A DNA stretch of 6,009 bases from an uncultured Prevotellaceae bacterium (lineage in GTDB: Bacteria > Bacteroidota > Bacteroidia > Bacteroidales > Bacteroidaceae). Shown in pieces: positions 1 through 6,009 of this stretch. The notes under the pieces were generated by a model. The model saw only the letters and a list, made by a program, of their open reading frames with translations. It did not search any database and had not been told where the DNA came from. The first letter of the stretch is position 1. Each line of letters starts with the position of its first letter. The position numbers and the translations under genes were made by a program. The stretch lies in contig CAMWRK010000134.1 of NCBI GenBank assembly GCA_947176655.1, positions 1 to 6,009 on the forward strand, given 5' to 3'.

Positions 1-2836
1 CTATAACGGAGAGGACTTGTTTGTTCATGCCCTGCATGACACCGTGCCGGAAATAACAAAGGAGATTTATTGTGACGGGGAGAAAAAGCGTGTACCTGAC
101 GAGGAAGCGATACAGGAAGCTGGAGCGAAGATACAGGAAATCAGAAAACTTTTCAATGAATGGCTTGACCGTCAGCCGCTTTTTGTGCGTGATGAAATAG
201 TCACCACCTACAACGAGCGTTTTAATTGCTACGTAAGACCGAGCTATGACGGTTCATGTCAGACATTCCCCGGACTTTCGTTTAACCAGTTCGGCTATGA
301 TGTGCTGTACTCCTCACAGAAAGATGCAATTCAGATGATTAAGCAGAACGGTGGCGGTATCTGCTGGCACGCAGTAGGAACAGGCAAAACTATGATTATG
401 TGTGTCGCCGCATACGAAATGAAACGTCTCGGACTGTGCCACAAGCCTATGATTATCGGACTCAAGGCAAATGTGCATGAGATAGCCGACACGTTCCGAA
501 AAGCATATCCTTCAGCGAGGGTGTTATATCCGGGCAAGGAGGATTTTACCCCTGCCAACCGCATGGAGGTTTTCGCAAAAATCAAGAATAACAACTGGGA
601 TTGCATCATATTGACCCACGACCAGTTTGTGAAGATACCTCAATCGGAAGAAACGATGATTGATATTTTCTCGGAAGAACTTGCAGACGTGGAACGCTCA
701 CTTGAGGTGCTTGAACAATCGACCATGCGATACCGCACGGGGAAAATGCAGAGCGGACTTGAGAAAAGGAAACAGAACCTTACCGCCACTCTCGCACAGT
801 TGCGGCATCAGATAGAGACAAGAAAGGACAACACCGTGGATTTCCGCTCAATGGGAATAGACCACATTTTTGTGGACGAGTGCCATGCGTTCAAAAATCT
901 TATGTTCCAGACACGGCATACAAGGGTTGCCGGTATCGGGAACACCAAAGGCTCACAAAGGGCGATGAACCTGCTTTTTGCCATAAGGGATATTCAGAAA
1001 CGCACAGGGCGTGACCTCGGCGCAACATTCCTTTCGGGTACTGTTGTGGTAAACGCACTTACCGAGCTTTATGTGATGTTCAAATACTTGCGTCCCAAAG
1101 AGCTGAAAAGGCAGAGTATATCATGTTTCGATGCATGGGCTGCTATCTATACACTCAAATGTGCAGACTACGAGCTGAATGTTACGGGAGCGATTAAACG
1201 CAAAGAGCGTTTCCGCTCTTATATCAAAGTGCCGGAGCTTGCGATGTTCCTGCGCGAGATTACGGACTACCGCACGGCTGAAATGATAAATCTTGACATT
1301 CCCGACAAGAATGTGCGGTTCATCACCATTCCCCCCACTCCCGAACAGGAGGAAATGATATGTCGTCTTGTTGATTTCGCCAATTCCGGCGATTGGAGCG
1401 ACCTCGGACTTACCATGCCCGAGCCTGAAAATCTTGAGAAAGCGAAAATGCTTGTAGCTACCAACGTGGCAAGGAAAATGTCTCTTGACATGAGGCTATT
1501 GGGCGACGAGTTCTGCGATGACCCCGGCAACAAGGCTTCGGTATGCGCACAGACTGTCTATGACTATTATGTGCGTTCCAATGCCAACCGTGGCACACAG
1601 TTCATATTCTCCGACCTCTCCACCTACAAGCCCGACCGGTGGAACATTTACTGCGACATTAAGGAAAAACTTGTTGCAATGGGTATCCCGGCCGATGAAA
1701 TTCAGTTTATTCAGACCGCTACAACAGAGAGCGCGAGAAAAAGGCTGTTTGCCGACATGAACAGCGGAAGAGTGCGAGTATTATTCGGCTCAACGACCAT
1801 GTTAGGCACAGGCGTAAATGCACAGGAAAGAGCCGTTGCGGTGCATCATCTTGAGATACCTTGGCGGCCTGCTGATATGGAACAGAGAGACGGCAGGGCT
1901 GTCCGTAAAGGCAATACCGTTAAACTCTGGGGCGACAACACGGTAGATGTGGTTGTGTATGGTACGGAGAAAACGCTTGATGCCTACAAGTTCAATCTGC
2001 TTAAGAACAAGCAAATGTTTATCAATCAGATAAACAACGGCACTATTGCAGTACGACGTATTGACGAGGACAGCATGGACGAGGATAACGGCATGAACTT
2101 TGCGGAATTTGTCGCCATTCTCTCCGGCAATACCGACCTCTTGGAGAAAGCCAAACTTGACAACCGCATAATGCAGTTGGAGAAAGAACGAGCCATTTTC
2201 AAGAAAGAGCATATCAGAGCGGAACGCACTATTACGAACAACGAGGAAGCCATCAGCCGGAACAAGGAAATTATAAGCCGATTGGAGAGCGACCTTGATT
2301 ATGTTTCAAATTATCAGGGTGAAGCGTACATTACGATGTCTGATTGCAATGTAATATCCACCGAGGAAATAGGACGTGAGCTTCAGCGCCTCGCCAAGGA
2401 GAACCGCAGTCAGACATTCGTCACCATAGGCTCATACATGGGGCTGAACCTGTTAGTTAAGGCTGACTGCAACAGTTTCGGGGAGTTCGACCATAACTCT
2501 TTCTATGTAGAGGGGTTGAGCGGTCTGAAATACCGGAACGGTCAGACCGGGGCATTACCGCTTGCTTTTGCAGACAAAGTACAGTACCCTAAGATGACAC
2601 TTCAGCGATTGCCGTCAATCATTGAGGGAAAACGCAAGGAGATACAGCGTCTTGAGAGCGAACAGCCTGTGCTCCGTGAAATCATAGGCCGTTCATGGAG
2701 CAAAGCCGGTGAACTTGCACAGCTAAAATCCGAGTGCGATGCCCTTCAGCACAAGATCGAGGAAGAACTGAAAAAGGCGGAGCATCCGCAGACAGAAATC
2801 GAAGACACGGCCAGACCTACTGAGGTCGCCGCATGA
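1..2836 (+). CDS. C-terminal part of a giant SNF2/SF2 helicase (DNA methylase-helicase type) protein, 5' partial
   Basis: The frame is already open at base 2 (Tyr-Asn-Gly-Glu-Asp precede the TTG at 17), so the TTG is internal and the gene starts outside the window. Residues are numbered here from that TTG codon. Seen: a lead-in with an FNEWL and YNERFNCY pattern (about 46-72), Walker A GTGKT with Lys124, motif II DECH at 287-290, motif III-like SGT at 340-342, and motif V/VI region GTGVNAQ followed by QRDGRAVR at 623-630. A long charged helical insertion lies between motifs I and II. From about 709 to 775 and again near the C-terminus (about 870-930) the sequence is Lys/Glu/Leu-rich and likely coiled coil. 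Known: this architecture is the helicase half of very large proteins on Bacteroidetes conjugative elements, often with an N-terminal N6-adenine methylase domain, and related in plan to phage P1 DarB. The methylase half cannot be seen here, so its presence is inferred. Probable role: ATP-driven DNA translocation in element establishment or antirestriction. It ends with TGA at 2834-2836, followed by a hairpin. Confidence 0.85.
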   Translation, partial: YNGEDLFVHALHDTVPEITKEIYCDGEKKRVPDEEAIQEAGAKIQEIRKLFNEWLDRQPLFVRDEIVTTYNERFNCYVRPSYDGSCQTFPGLSFNQFGYDVLYSSQKDAIQMIKQNGGGICWHAVGTGKTMIMCVAAYEMKRLGLCHKPMIIGLKANVHEIADTFRKAYPSARVLYPGKEDFTPANRMEVFAKIKNNNWDCIILTHDQFVKIPQSEETMIDIFSEELADVERSLEVLEQSTMRYRTGKMQSGLEKRKQNLTATLAQLRHQIETRKDNTVDFRSMGIDHIFVDECHAFKNLMFQTRHTRVAGIGNTKGSQRAMNLLFAIRDIQKRTGRDLGATFLSGTVVVNALTELYVMFKYLRPKELKRQSISCFDAWAAIYTLKCADYELNVTGAIKRKERFRSYIKVPELAMFLREITDYRTAEMINLDIPDKNVRFITIPPTPEQEEMICRLVDFANSGDWSDLGLTMPEPENLEKAKMLVATNVARKMSLDMRLLGDEFCDDPGNKASVCAQTVYDYYVRSNANRGTQFIFSDLSTYKPDRWNIYCDIKEKLVAMGIPADEIQFIQTATTESARKRLFADMNSGRVRVLFGSTTMLGTGVNAQERAVAVHHLEIPWRPADMEQRDGRAVRKGNTVKLWGDNTVDVVVYGTEKTLDAYKFNLLKNKQMFINQINNGTIAVRRIDEDSMDEDNGMNFAEFVAILSGNTDLLEKAKLDNRIMQLEKERAIFKKEHIRAERTITNNEEAISRNKEIISRLESDLDYVSNYQGEAYITMSDCNVISTEEIGRELQRLAKENRSQTFVTIGSYMGLNLLVKADCNSFGEFDHNSFYVEGLSGLKYRNGQTGALPLAFADKVQYPKMTLQRLPSIIEGKRKEIQRLESEQPVLREIIGRSWSKAGELAQLKSECDALQHKIEEELKKAEHPQTEIEDTARPTEVAA

Positions 2837-2857
2837 CATAACAGATATTTGACCGTT

Positions 2858-2896
2858 GCCCCTCTGTTGGACTGTGAAGCTCGGCAGAGGGGTTTT
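2858..2896 (+). terminator. Probable terminator of the helicase gene
   Basis: CCCCTCTG (2859-2866) pairs perfectly with CAGAGGGG (2885-2892) around an 18-nt loop, followed directly by TTTT and then ACTC. It lies 22 bp after the helicase stop codon. The stem is GC-rich but the T-tract is short and the loop long, so termination may be incomplete. An overlapping stem (2879-2913) could compete with it. Confidence 0.6.
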
Positions 2897-2913
2897 ACTC
2901 GTTTATGCCGAGC
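2879..2913. repeat. 7-bp inverted repeat overlapping the terminator hairpin
   Basis: GCTCGGC (2879-2885) and GCCGAGC (2907-2913) are perfect reverse complements separated by 21 bp. The left arm uses the end of the terminator loop plus the first base of its 3' arm, and the space between the arms contains the rest of that 3' arm and the T-tract. The two stems are therefore largely mutually exclusive in RNA. This could be an antiterminator arrangement or simply coincidence. Confidence 0.45.
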
Positions 2914-3040
2914 GAGGTCTGACGTAACCGCCCGACCTCTAATCCTTTTATAGTGTGTATTTCAAGAACAAATTTTTACAAAATCCAAGTAAATCATCAA
3001 ATTATATTTGAAATACGAATTCTCATTTTAATCAGACCTC
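2914..3040. repeat. 9-bp inverted repeat with extra AGGTC/GACCT copies in the convergent intergenic gap
   Basis: GAGGTCTGA (2914-2922) and TCAGACCTC (3032-3040) are perfect reverse complements. A further GACCTC at 2934-2939 pairs locally with GAGGTC at 2914-2919. The stretches starting at 2934 and 3036 also form an imperfect direct repeat of about 20 bp (GACCTCT, then ATCCT, then TTATA). The same core occurs as GACCT-ACTG-AGGTC at 2814-2827, within the last codons of the helicase gene. Function unknown; candidates are a protein-binding array or recombination scar. Confidence 0.4.
2957..3016. repeat. 9-bp inverted repeat in AT-rich spacer
   Basis: GTATTTCAA (2957-2965) and TTGAAATAC (3008-3016) are perfect reverse complements separated by 42 bp of AT-rich DNA. 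It is nested inside the 2914-3040 repeat. There is no T-tract in the right place for an ordinary terminator of umuC, and no reading frame of note. It could be a structural 3' end for the umuDC transcript, a binding site, or chance in low-complexity sequence. Confidence 0.35.
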
Positions 3041-3091
3041 TTGTATCCTCTTATACCAATATATGATTGCCGTTTATAAGACAATTTATAA

Positions 3092-4387
3092 TTATCCTAC
3101 AGTAAATGCGCCAAGACTTGTTGAATAATCCGGAGATTTCATTGCCCGTCGTATCGCGTTCACGAACTTTATACTCTTGCCATCTTCTCCTTTCTCACGA
3201 TATTGTTGTGCACCAAGCATGACTGTATCGGCTCCCATTTTTCCGTTTATCTTGTCTATTGCCGATGATATATCGCTGAGTTTCTTTCGCTTTTCCGGGT
3301 CATACTCAAACAGGTCCGGCTGCAACGAAGCTGCCGGGGATATTCCGGAAACCATAATGCCGGCTCTTTTATAGTAAATTCCCTTTCTAAAGATAGCTTC
3401 CAGAATACTGGTGGCCATTCCTACTATCTCACTTGTGGTATTGGTCGGCGTCAGGAATGAATGTGATCCGCTACTGTCATACTGAACAAGATCTTCTCTG
3501 AAGTGATTTGACTGGATATATGCCGTTACCATAGCACAGACTGAGTTCTGTCGCCTCAGTTTTACTGCACATCTAGCGGCATAGTTTGCAATGTGACTTC
3601 GTAAATCGGCAAGGTCTCTTATCATCTCCGGAAAACTACGGCTGGTTACGATGGTCTTCTTGGTAACGCCGTCCAATCCCTCGATGGCTATGCAGGGTTC
3701 ACCGTGCAGTTCCTTCCACGTCCTTTCACCGGTAACGTGGTATTTTCTTCTTACATAATCTTTCGACAATGCCGCAAAGTCGTAAGCTGTATTAACACCT
3801 ATATATTCAAGATTCCTTCTTATTCGTCTACCTATACCCCAAACGTCGCCTACCGGGAAAAGTCTTAAAGCCTTCTCCCTTTGTTCCTCTGTTCCTATGA
3901 CGCAGCATTTGTTATATGCAGGGTACTTCTTCGCATATTTACTCGCCATCTTCGCCAATGTGTTGGTATGGGCTATACCGAGACTAACTGGCATACCGGT
4001 ACATTTGAGAATTTTTTTGCATAACTGTTCTCCCCACTTGTGCAGGTCGATATTATCCATTCCGTTCAGGTCAAGGAAAGCCTCGTCAATCGAATATTGA
4101 ATTACATCGGGAGCTTCCTCCCTTAGAATTGAAACTATGCGCGAGGACATATCGCCATACAATGAGTAATTCGACGAAAACGCCACTATGCCAGAGTTAG
4201 GATATTGCTCTTGTAGTTGATAAAACGGCATACCTTCAGGGATACCCATAGCCTTTACCTCTTTTGATCGTGCCACGACACACCCGTCGTTGTTACTAAG
4301 CACTACAAGCGGTGTCCTTGCTAAATCGGGCCTGAAAACCCTCTCGCAAGAGCAGAAGAAATTATCACAATCAATCAGACCTACCAT
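3092..4387 (-). CDS. umuC: UmuC-type Y-family DNA polymerase (Pol V catalytic subunit)
   Basis: A complete 431-residue protein, close to the 422 of E. coli UmuC. It should be the catalytic subunit of an error-prone polymerase that copies past DNA lesions. Seen: the palm start LIDCDNFF with catalytic Asp6, the conserved SNNDGCVVAR segment (31-40), and SIDEAFLD at 99-106 giving Asp101 and Glu102, completing the metal-binding set. Position 11, the steric-gate site that is Tyr in E. coli UmuC, is Phe here. A helix-hairpin-helix segment (GDVWGIGRRIRRNLE, about 180-194) is followed by the little-finger domain. QPDLF at 356-360 fits the beta-clamp-binding consensus. The C-terminus (about 385-425) resembles the UmuC-specific DUF4113 tail, which separates it from DinB/Pol IV. 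The ATG overlaps the end of umuD by 7 bp, so translation is probably coupled. It runs convergent with the helicase gene. Confidence 0.95.
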   Translation of the reverse strand: MVGLIDCDNFFCSCERVFRPDLARTPLVVLSNNDGCVVARSKEVKAMGIPEGMPFYQLQEQYPNSGIVAFSSNYSLYGDMSSRIVSILREEAPDVIQYSIDEAFLDLNGMDNIDLHKWGEQLCKKILKCTGMPVSLGIAHTNTLAKMASKYAKKYPAYNKCCVIGTEEQREKALRLFPVGDVWGIGRRIRRNLEYIGVNTAYDFAALSKDYVRRKYHVTGERTWKELHGEPCIAIEGLDGVTKKTIVTSRSFPEMIRDLADLRSHIANYAARCAVKLRRQNSVCAMVTAYIQSNHFREDLVQYDSSGSHSFLTPTNTTSEIVGMATSILEAIFRKGIYYKRAGIMVSGISPAASLQPDLFEYDPEKRKKLSDISSAIDKINGKMGADTVMLGAQQYREKGEDGKSIKFVNAIRRAMKSPDYSTSLGAFTVG

Positions 4388-4839
4388 CTCTGTGTGCCGG
4401 GACGTCTACGCCTGTTGGCTTTTATCGTGTACAGCACTATACCCCAAACCATGAAGTCGTCGTCACTTGTAACCTCTATCGGTCTGAACTTTCGATTGGA
4501 CGGCATAAGGTAAATCTTATCCCCTCTGTTAAGGCACAGCCGCTTAAGTGTAAATTCACCGTTTATACAGCACACGGCAAGGTCTCCGTGCTCAGCCTCA
4601 ATCGAGCGGTCGATGATAAGTATATCTCCCTCTGTTATTCCTTCCTCACACATGGAATCGCCTGATACTTTGGCATAAAATGTCGAAGCCGGATGCTTTA
4701 TCAGGGTAGTATTAAGATCAATGCTTTCAGTGATATAGTCCTGGGCGGGACTGGGAAATCCCGCTCTTATACCATCGTCAGCATATTCCAACGGCAGTCG
4801 TGTGGAAGTATCGGCTCTATATAGTTGAAATACAATCAT
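4381..4839 (-). CDS. umuD: UmuD-type S24 self-cleaving protease, Pol V accessory subunit
   Basis: A complete 152-residue protein of the LexA/UmuD (peptidase S24) family without a DNA-binding domain. In the family, RecA filaments stimulate self-cleavage, and the shortened dimer UmuD' joins UmuC to form Pol V. Seen: cleavage site Ala26-Gly27 followed by FPSPAQDY, matching the CGFPSP site of E. coli UmuD but with the Ala-Gly bond typical of LexA; SGDSM with nucleophile Ser62; EFTLKRL with general base Lys99, a 37-residue spacing as in E. coli (60/97). The C-terminus has about 11 extra basic residues (NRRRRPGTQRW) beyond the end of E. coli UmuD; these arise where the gene runs into umuC. Start: the ATG at 4839 is the only reasonable one and gives the expected short cleavable arm. 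No strong Shine-Dalgarno is seen, which is usual in Bacteroidetes; the leader is A/T-rich. Confidence 0.95.
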   Translation of the reverse strand: MIVFQLYRADTSTRLPLEYADDGIRAGFPSPAQDYITESIDLNTTLIKHPASTFYAKVSGDSMCEEGITEGDILIIDRSIEAEHGDLAVCCINGEFTLKRLCLNRGDKIYLMPSNRKFRPIEVTSDDDFMVWGIVLYTIKANRRRRPGTQRW

Positions 4840-4898
4840 AAGAAAAAGAAAAGCGGATTCTTTGGCGTTTTTGGATGCAAAAATAATCGGGAGCTGTG

Positions 4899-4906
4899 CA
4901 AAAGTA
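4899..4906 (-). promoter_or_regulatory. Candidate -7 element of the umuDC promoter
   Basis: On the minus strand this reads TACTTTTG, an exact match to the Bacteroidetes -7 consensus TAnnTTTG. Transcription would begin about 4890-4893, giving a leader of roughly 50 nt before the umuD ATG. A TTG lies 24 bp upstream, somewhat further than the usual -33 spacing, so the upstream element is weak. It overlaps the left edge of the palindromic site at 4903-4930. Confidence 0.55.
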
Positions 4907-4930
4907 TTACACTGTAATGTTAATAATACT
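4903..4930. promoter_or_regulatory. Palindromic operator candidate over the umuDC promoter
   Basis: Two inverted repeats interlock here. AGTATTA (4903-4909) and TAATACT (4924-4930) are perfect reverse complements 14 bp apart, and ATTACA-C-TGTAAT (4906-4918) is a perfect 6-1-6 palindrome. The site overlaps the -7 element and covers the spacer, so a bound dimer would block RNA polymerase. A LexA-like or S24/HTH repressor that releases on DNA damage is the obvious candidate from the gene it controls, but the binding protein is not identified and the motif is not the E. coli LexA box. Confidence 0.5.
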
Positions 4931-5154
4931 CAATTTTGAAATGTGCCTTTGACTTTCCCTAAAAAGACTTGACAGATTTGAGGGCGATTAACTAATATGG
5001 TTTACAGTCTCTTTTTCGTTCACCTGATTTAGGTTTACACTTCTTTAATTTTATCTCTGAAAAGGTTGTCAGCTACCTCGTATCCCTGAATCGCTTGTCA
5101 TCGGCAAAGATAAACATTATATTCGGCACAGAAATTAAATCCCAGTAAAATTAT
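4931..5154. other. Intergenic stretch without a convincing gene
   Basis: No reading frame of credible length is found on either strand. On the minus strand a TATCTTTG (5105-5112) matches the Bacteroidetes -7 consensus and could be a distal promoter for umuDC with a leader of about 260 nt. A 20-codon minus-strand frame (5035-5097, ending EVADNLFRDKIKEV and a stop) reads like a protein tail but is preceded by an in-frame stop and no start, so it may be a gene remnant or chance. Confidence 0.4.
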
Positions 5155-5162
5155 TAACTTTG
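5155..5162 (+). promoter_or_regulatory. Candidate Bacteroidetes promoter -7 element for a small RNA
   Basis: TAACTTTG matches TAnnTTTG exactly and is followed by CA, as is common at Bacteroidetes promoters. Transcription would start near 5168. No clear TTTG/TTG is visible 19-21 bp upstream, so the -33 element is poor. The case rests on the terminator placed about 110 bp downstream with no gene between. Confidence 0.5.
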
Positions 5163-5167
5163 CACGG

Positions 5168-5278
5168 GATTCGAAGGGGAAACGGGCTCTGCTGAGGAGC
5201 ACCCCGTCAGCAATAGGATCCTGCGCTATGCTGAACAGGCATGTCGGGCGAAGTGGCTTTTGGTTGCTTCGCTTTTTT
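5168..5278 (+). ncRNA. Candidate structured small RNA of about 110 nt, family unknown
   Basis: The unit is bounded by a -7 match at 5155-5162 and a strong terminator at 5248-5278 and has no protein-coding frame of its own. It is GC-rich compared with the AT-rich flank on its left. Possible helices: GGGCTC/GAGC around 5184-5200, ACGGG (5182-5186) with CCCGT (5203-5207), or alternatively TGCTGA (5190-5195) with TCAGCA (5207-5212); ATGC/GCAT around 5228-5242. A second ACGGG at 5164-5168 could compete for the same CCCGT. It was compared by eye with SRP RNA, tmRNA and tRNA hallmarks and matches none. It points toward the 3' end of the neighbouring transposase gene, so read-through would be antisense to it. 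Both ends are inferred. Confidence 0.4.
5248..5278 (+). terminator. Rho-independent terminator, rightward
   Basis: GCGAAG (5248-5253) pairs with CTTCGC (5267-5272), and the loop can zip further through G-U and C-G pairs (5254-5258 with 5262-5266), leaving a TTT loop. Six Ts follow at once (5273-5278). An outer repeat CTGAACA (5231-5237) / TGTTCAG (5278-5284) encloses the hairpin. The minus strand lacks a T-tract, so it acts only rightward: it ends the candidate small RNA and would shield the transposase gene from antisense transcription. Confidence 0.75.
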
Positions 5279-6009
5279 GTTCAGATTGCGCTCATGGCTA
5301 AGAAAACCTATTCCAATAGGACAGGTTCTCTTACGTTCCATGAGTTTCTCCAGCATCTTTTTTGTGGTCCGAACTGGCGATGAACTGTTTCCGGGGTCTT
5401 CATTCCAATGCTTCTGTGCGGACGCTGCCTGTTATAGAAATCTATGATTCTATTGAGCTCTATGATACATGCGGCCACCGTAGGGATATTCATTTTGTAT
5501 AGCCATTCGCTTTTCAGGATGCCATTGGCACGTTCGGCGATGGCGTTTTCAAGAGGGTCTCCGCTCTGAGTCATGCTTATGCGTATGCCGTGCTTCTTCA
5601 ATTCGCGTACATAGGCGTAACTGCAATACTGGGATCCTCGGTCAGAATGATGGATGAGCAGCGAGGCTGTCTCTTCATCTATAGCAGAAAGTGCCATCCG
5701 TAGAGCCCTGAGCGGGTATATGGTCTCAAGGGTCTCCCCAACTGCCCACCCGACAATTTTATGTGAGTAAGCATCGGTGATAAGCGACAGATAACACACC
5801 CCTTCTTCCGTTTCAATATAGGTTATATCGCTGACCCATATTTCATTAGGACGTGATGGGACTATATCTTTTATCAGATTGTCGTATTTTCGGTATGGAT
5901 GATCCGAATCTGTTGTCTTATATCGTTTCCGTCTCTTTATCTGAACCATCAGCCCGTGCTTGCGCATCAGCACTATAAAGTCATCTAGTCCCGGCATACT
6001 GTTGGTCGA
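5278..6009 (-). mobile_element. IS3-family insertion sequence, right-end portion, partial
   Basis: The element is recognised from its OrfB. Its 3' end must lie a little below 5308, but the exact terminal inverted repeat cannot be fixed because the other end is outside the window. Starts with TG, as IS3 ends have, are possible at 5278, 5287 and 5295; 5278 is used here only as an outer guess. No target-site duplication can be checked. Confidence 0.55.
5308..6009 (-). CDS. IS3-family transposase OrfB (DDE integrase core), 5' partial
   Basis: The frame is open through the right edge (Ser-Thr-Asn-Ser precede the Met at 5997), so that Met is internal and the N-terminal part, including most of the HTH_21-like region, is missing. 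Numbering from that Met: the segment LMRKHGLMVQIKRRKRYKTTDS (about 10-31) is the usual lead into the catalytic core in IS3-type proteins. The rve core follows: WVSDITYI with Asp57, HHSDRGSQY with Asp119, and NAIAERANG with Glu155, exactly 35 residues after the second Asp, a DD(35)E triad. QRPHRSIGMKTPETV (191-205) is the conserved C-terminal motif, and the tail KRCWRNSWN resembles other IS3 OrfB ends. In this family OrfB is normally made as an OrfAB fusion by -1 frameshifting; that site is outside the window. The catalytic half is intact. Confidence 0.93.
   Translation of the reverse strand, partial: STNSMPGLDDFIVLMRKHGLMVQIKRRKRYKTTDSDHPYRKYDNLIKDIVPSRPNEIWVSDITYIETEEGVCYLSLITDAYSHKIVGWAVGETLETIYPLRALRMALSAIDEETASLLIHHSDRGSQYCSYAYVRELKKHGIRISMTQSGDPLENAIAERANGILKSEWLYKMNIPTVAACIIELNRIIDFYNRQRPHRSIGMKTPETVHRQFGPQKRCWRNSWNVREPVLLE

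Noticed and set aside
17..19. TTG as start codon of the helicase gene
   Set aside because: The frame is open upstream to the window edge and the preceding residues fit the protein; the family is much longer at its N-terminus.
1802..2265. Minus-strand open frames under the helicase gene
   Set aside because: They lie opposite a strongly supported coding region, have no recognisable motifs, and look like shadows.
3030..4382. AATCAGACCT occurring at both ends of umuC (3030-3039 and 4373-4382)
   Set aside because: The right copy is coding sequence for the conserved UmuC start (Val-Gly-Leu-Ile) and the flanks differ, so a 10-bp match is best seen as chance.
4969..4998. TTGACA and TAATAT 18 bp apart on the plus strand, like an E. 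coli sigma-70 promoter
   Set aside because: Bacteroidetes use a different promoter consensus, the region is AT-rich, and nothing clear lies directly downstream.
5162..5175. Minus-strand TTCGAATCCCGTGC, resembling the T-loop and 3' end of a tRNA, hence a possible attachment site
   Set aside because: The 5' side cannot pair to form a T-stem, no acceptor stem or anticodon arm is found, and no second copy is seen in the window.
5241..5447. 68-codon plus-strand frame starting MSGEVAFGCF
   Set aside because: It runs through the terminator hairpin and then antisense to the end of OrfB; no protein features.
1..6009. CRISPR arrays, tRNA or rRNA genes
   Set aside because: No regularly spaced direct repeats, cloverleaf-like sequence or conserved rRNA segments were seen on either strand.

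Overview
The window looks like accessory DNA from a member of the Bacteroidetes (Bacteroidales-like). The evidence is protein style (a large methylase/helicase-type protein of the kind carried by conjugative elements, and an IS3-type transposase) plus several matches to the Bacteroidetes -7 promoter element TAnnTTTG. No housekeeping gene is present. The source is inferred from these features, not from a database match.

Layout: (1) 1-2836, plus strand: the C-terminal half or so of a very large protein. What is visible is an SF2/SNF2-type helicase engine (GTGKT, DECH, SGT and QRDGRAVR motifs) followed by coiled coils. The reading frame is open at the left edge, so the N-terminus lies outside the window. 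(2) 2837-3091: a 255-bp convergent intergenic gap, rich in inverted repeats, with a terminator-like hairpin right after the helicase gene. (3) 3092-4839, minus strand: a complete umuD-umuC operon encoding a SOS-type translesion polymerase (Pol V-like); the two genes overlap by 7 bp. (4) 4840-5307: a 468-bp non-coding region holding the presumed umuDC promoter with an overlapping palindromic operator candidate, then a rightward promoter-structured RNA-terminator unit (about 5155-5278) that looks like an undescribed small RNA or an insulator beside the IS. (5) 5308-6009, minus strand: the catalytic C-terminal part of an IS3-family OrfB transposase, running off the right edge.

How it fits together: the helicase protein belongs to a class usually found in conjugative or phage-like elements and often proposed to protect incoming DNA or aid its establishment. 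A mobile-element umuDC pair would supply inducible error-prone repair to the host. UmuD has its self-cleavage site (Ala26-Gly27) and Ser62/Lys99 dyad, and UmuC has its acidic catalytic residues and a beta-clamp-binding motif, so the polymerase should be functional. The IS3 element sits upstream of the umuDC control region and may mark an insertion boundary. The least explained parts are the two intergenic regions.
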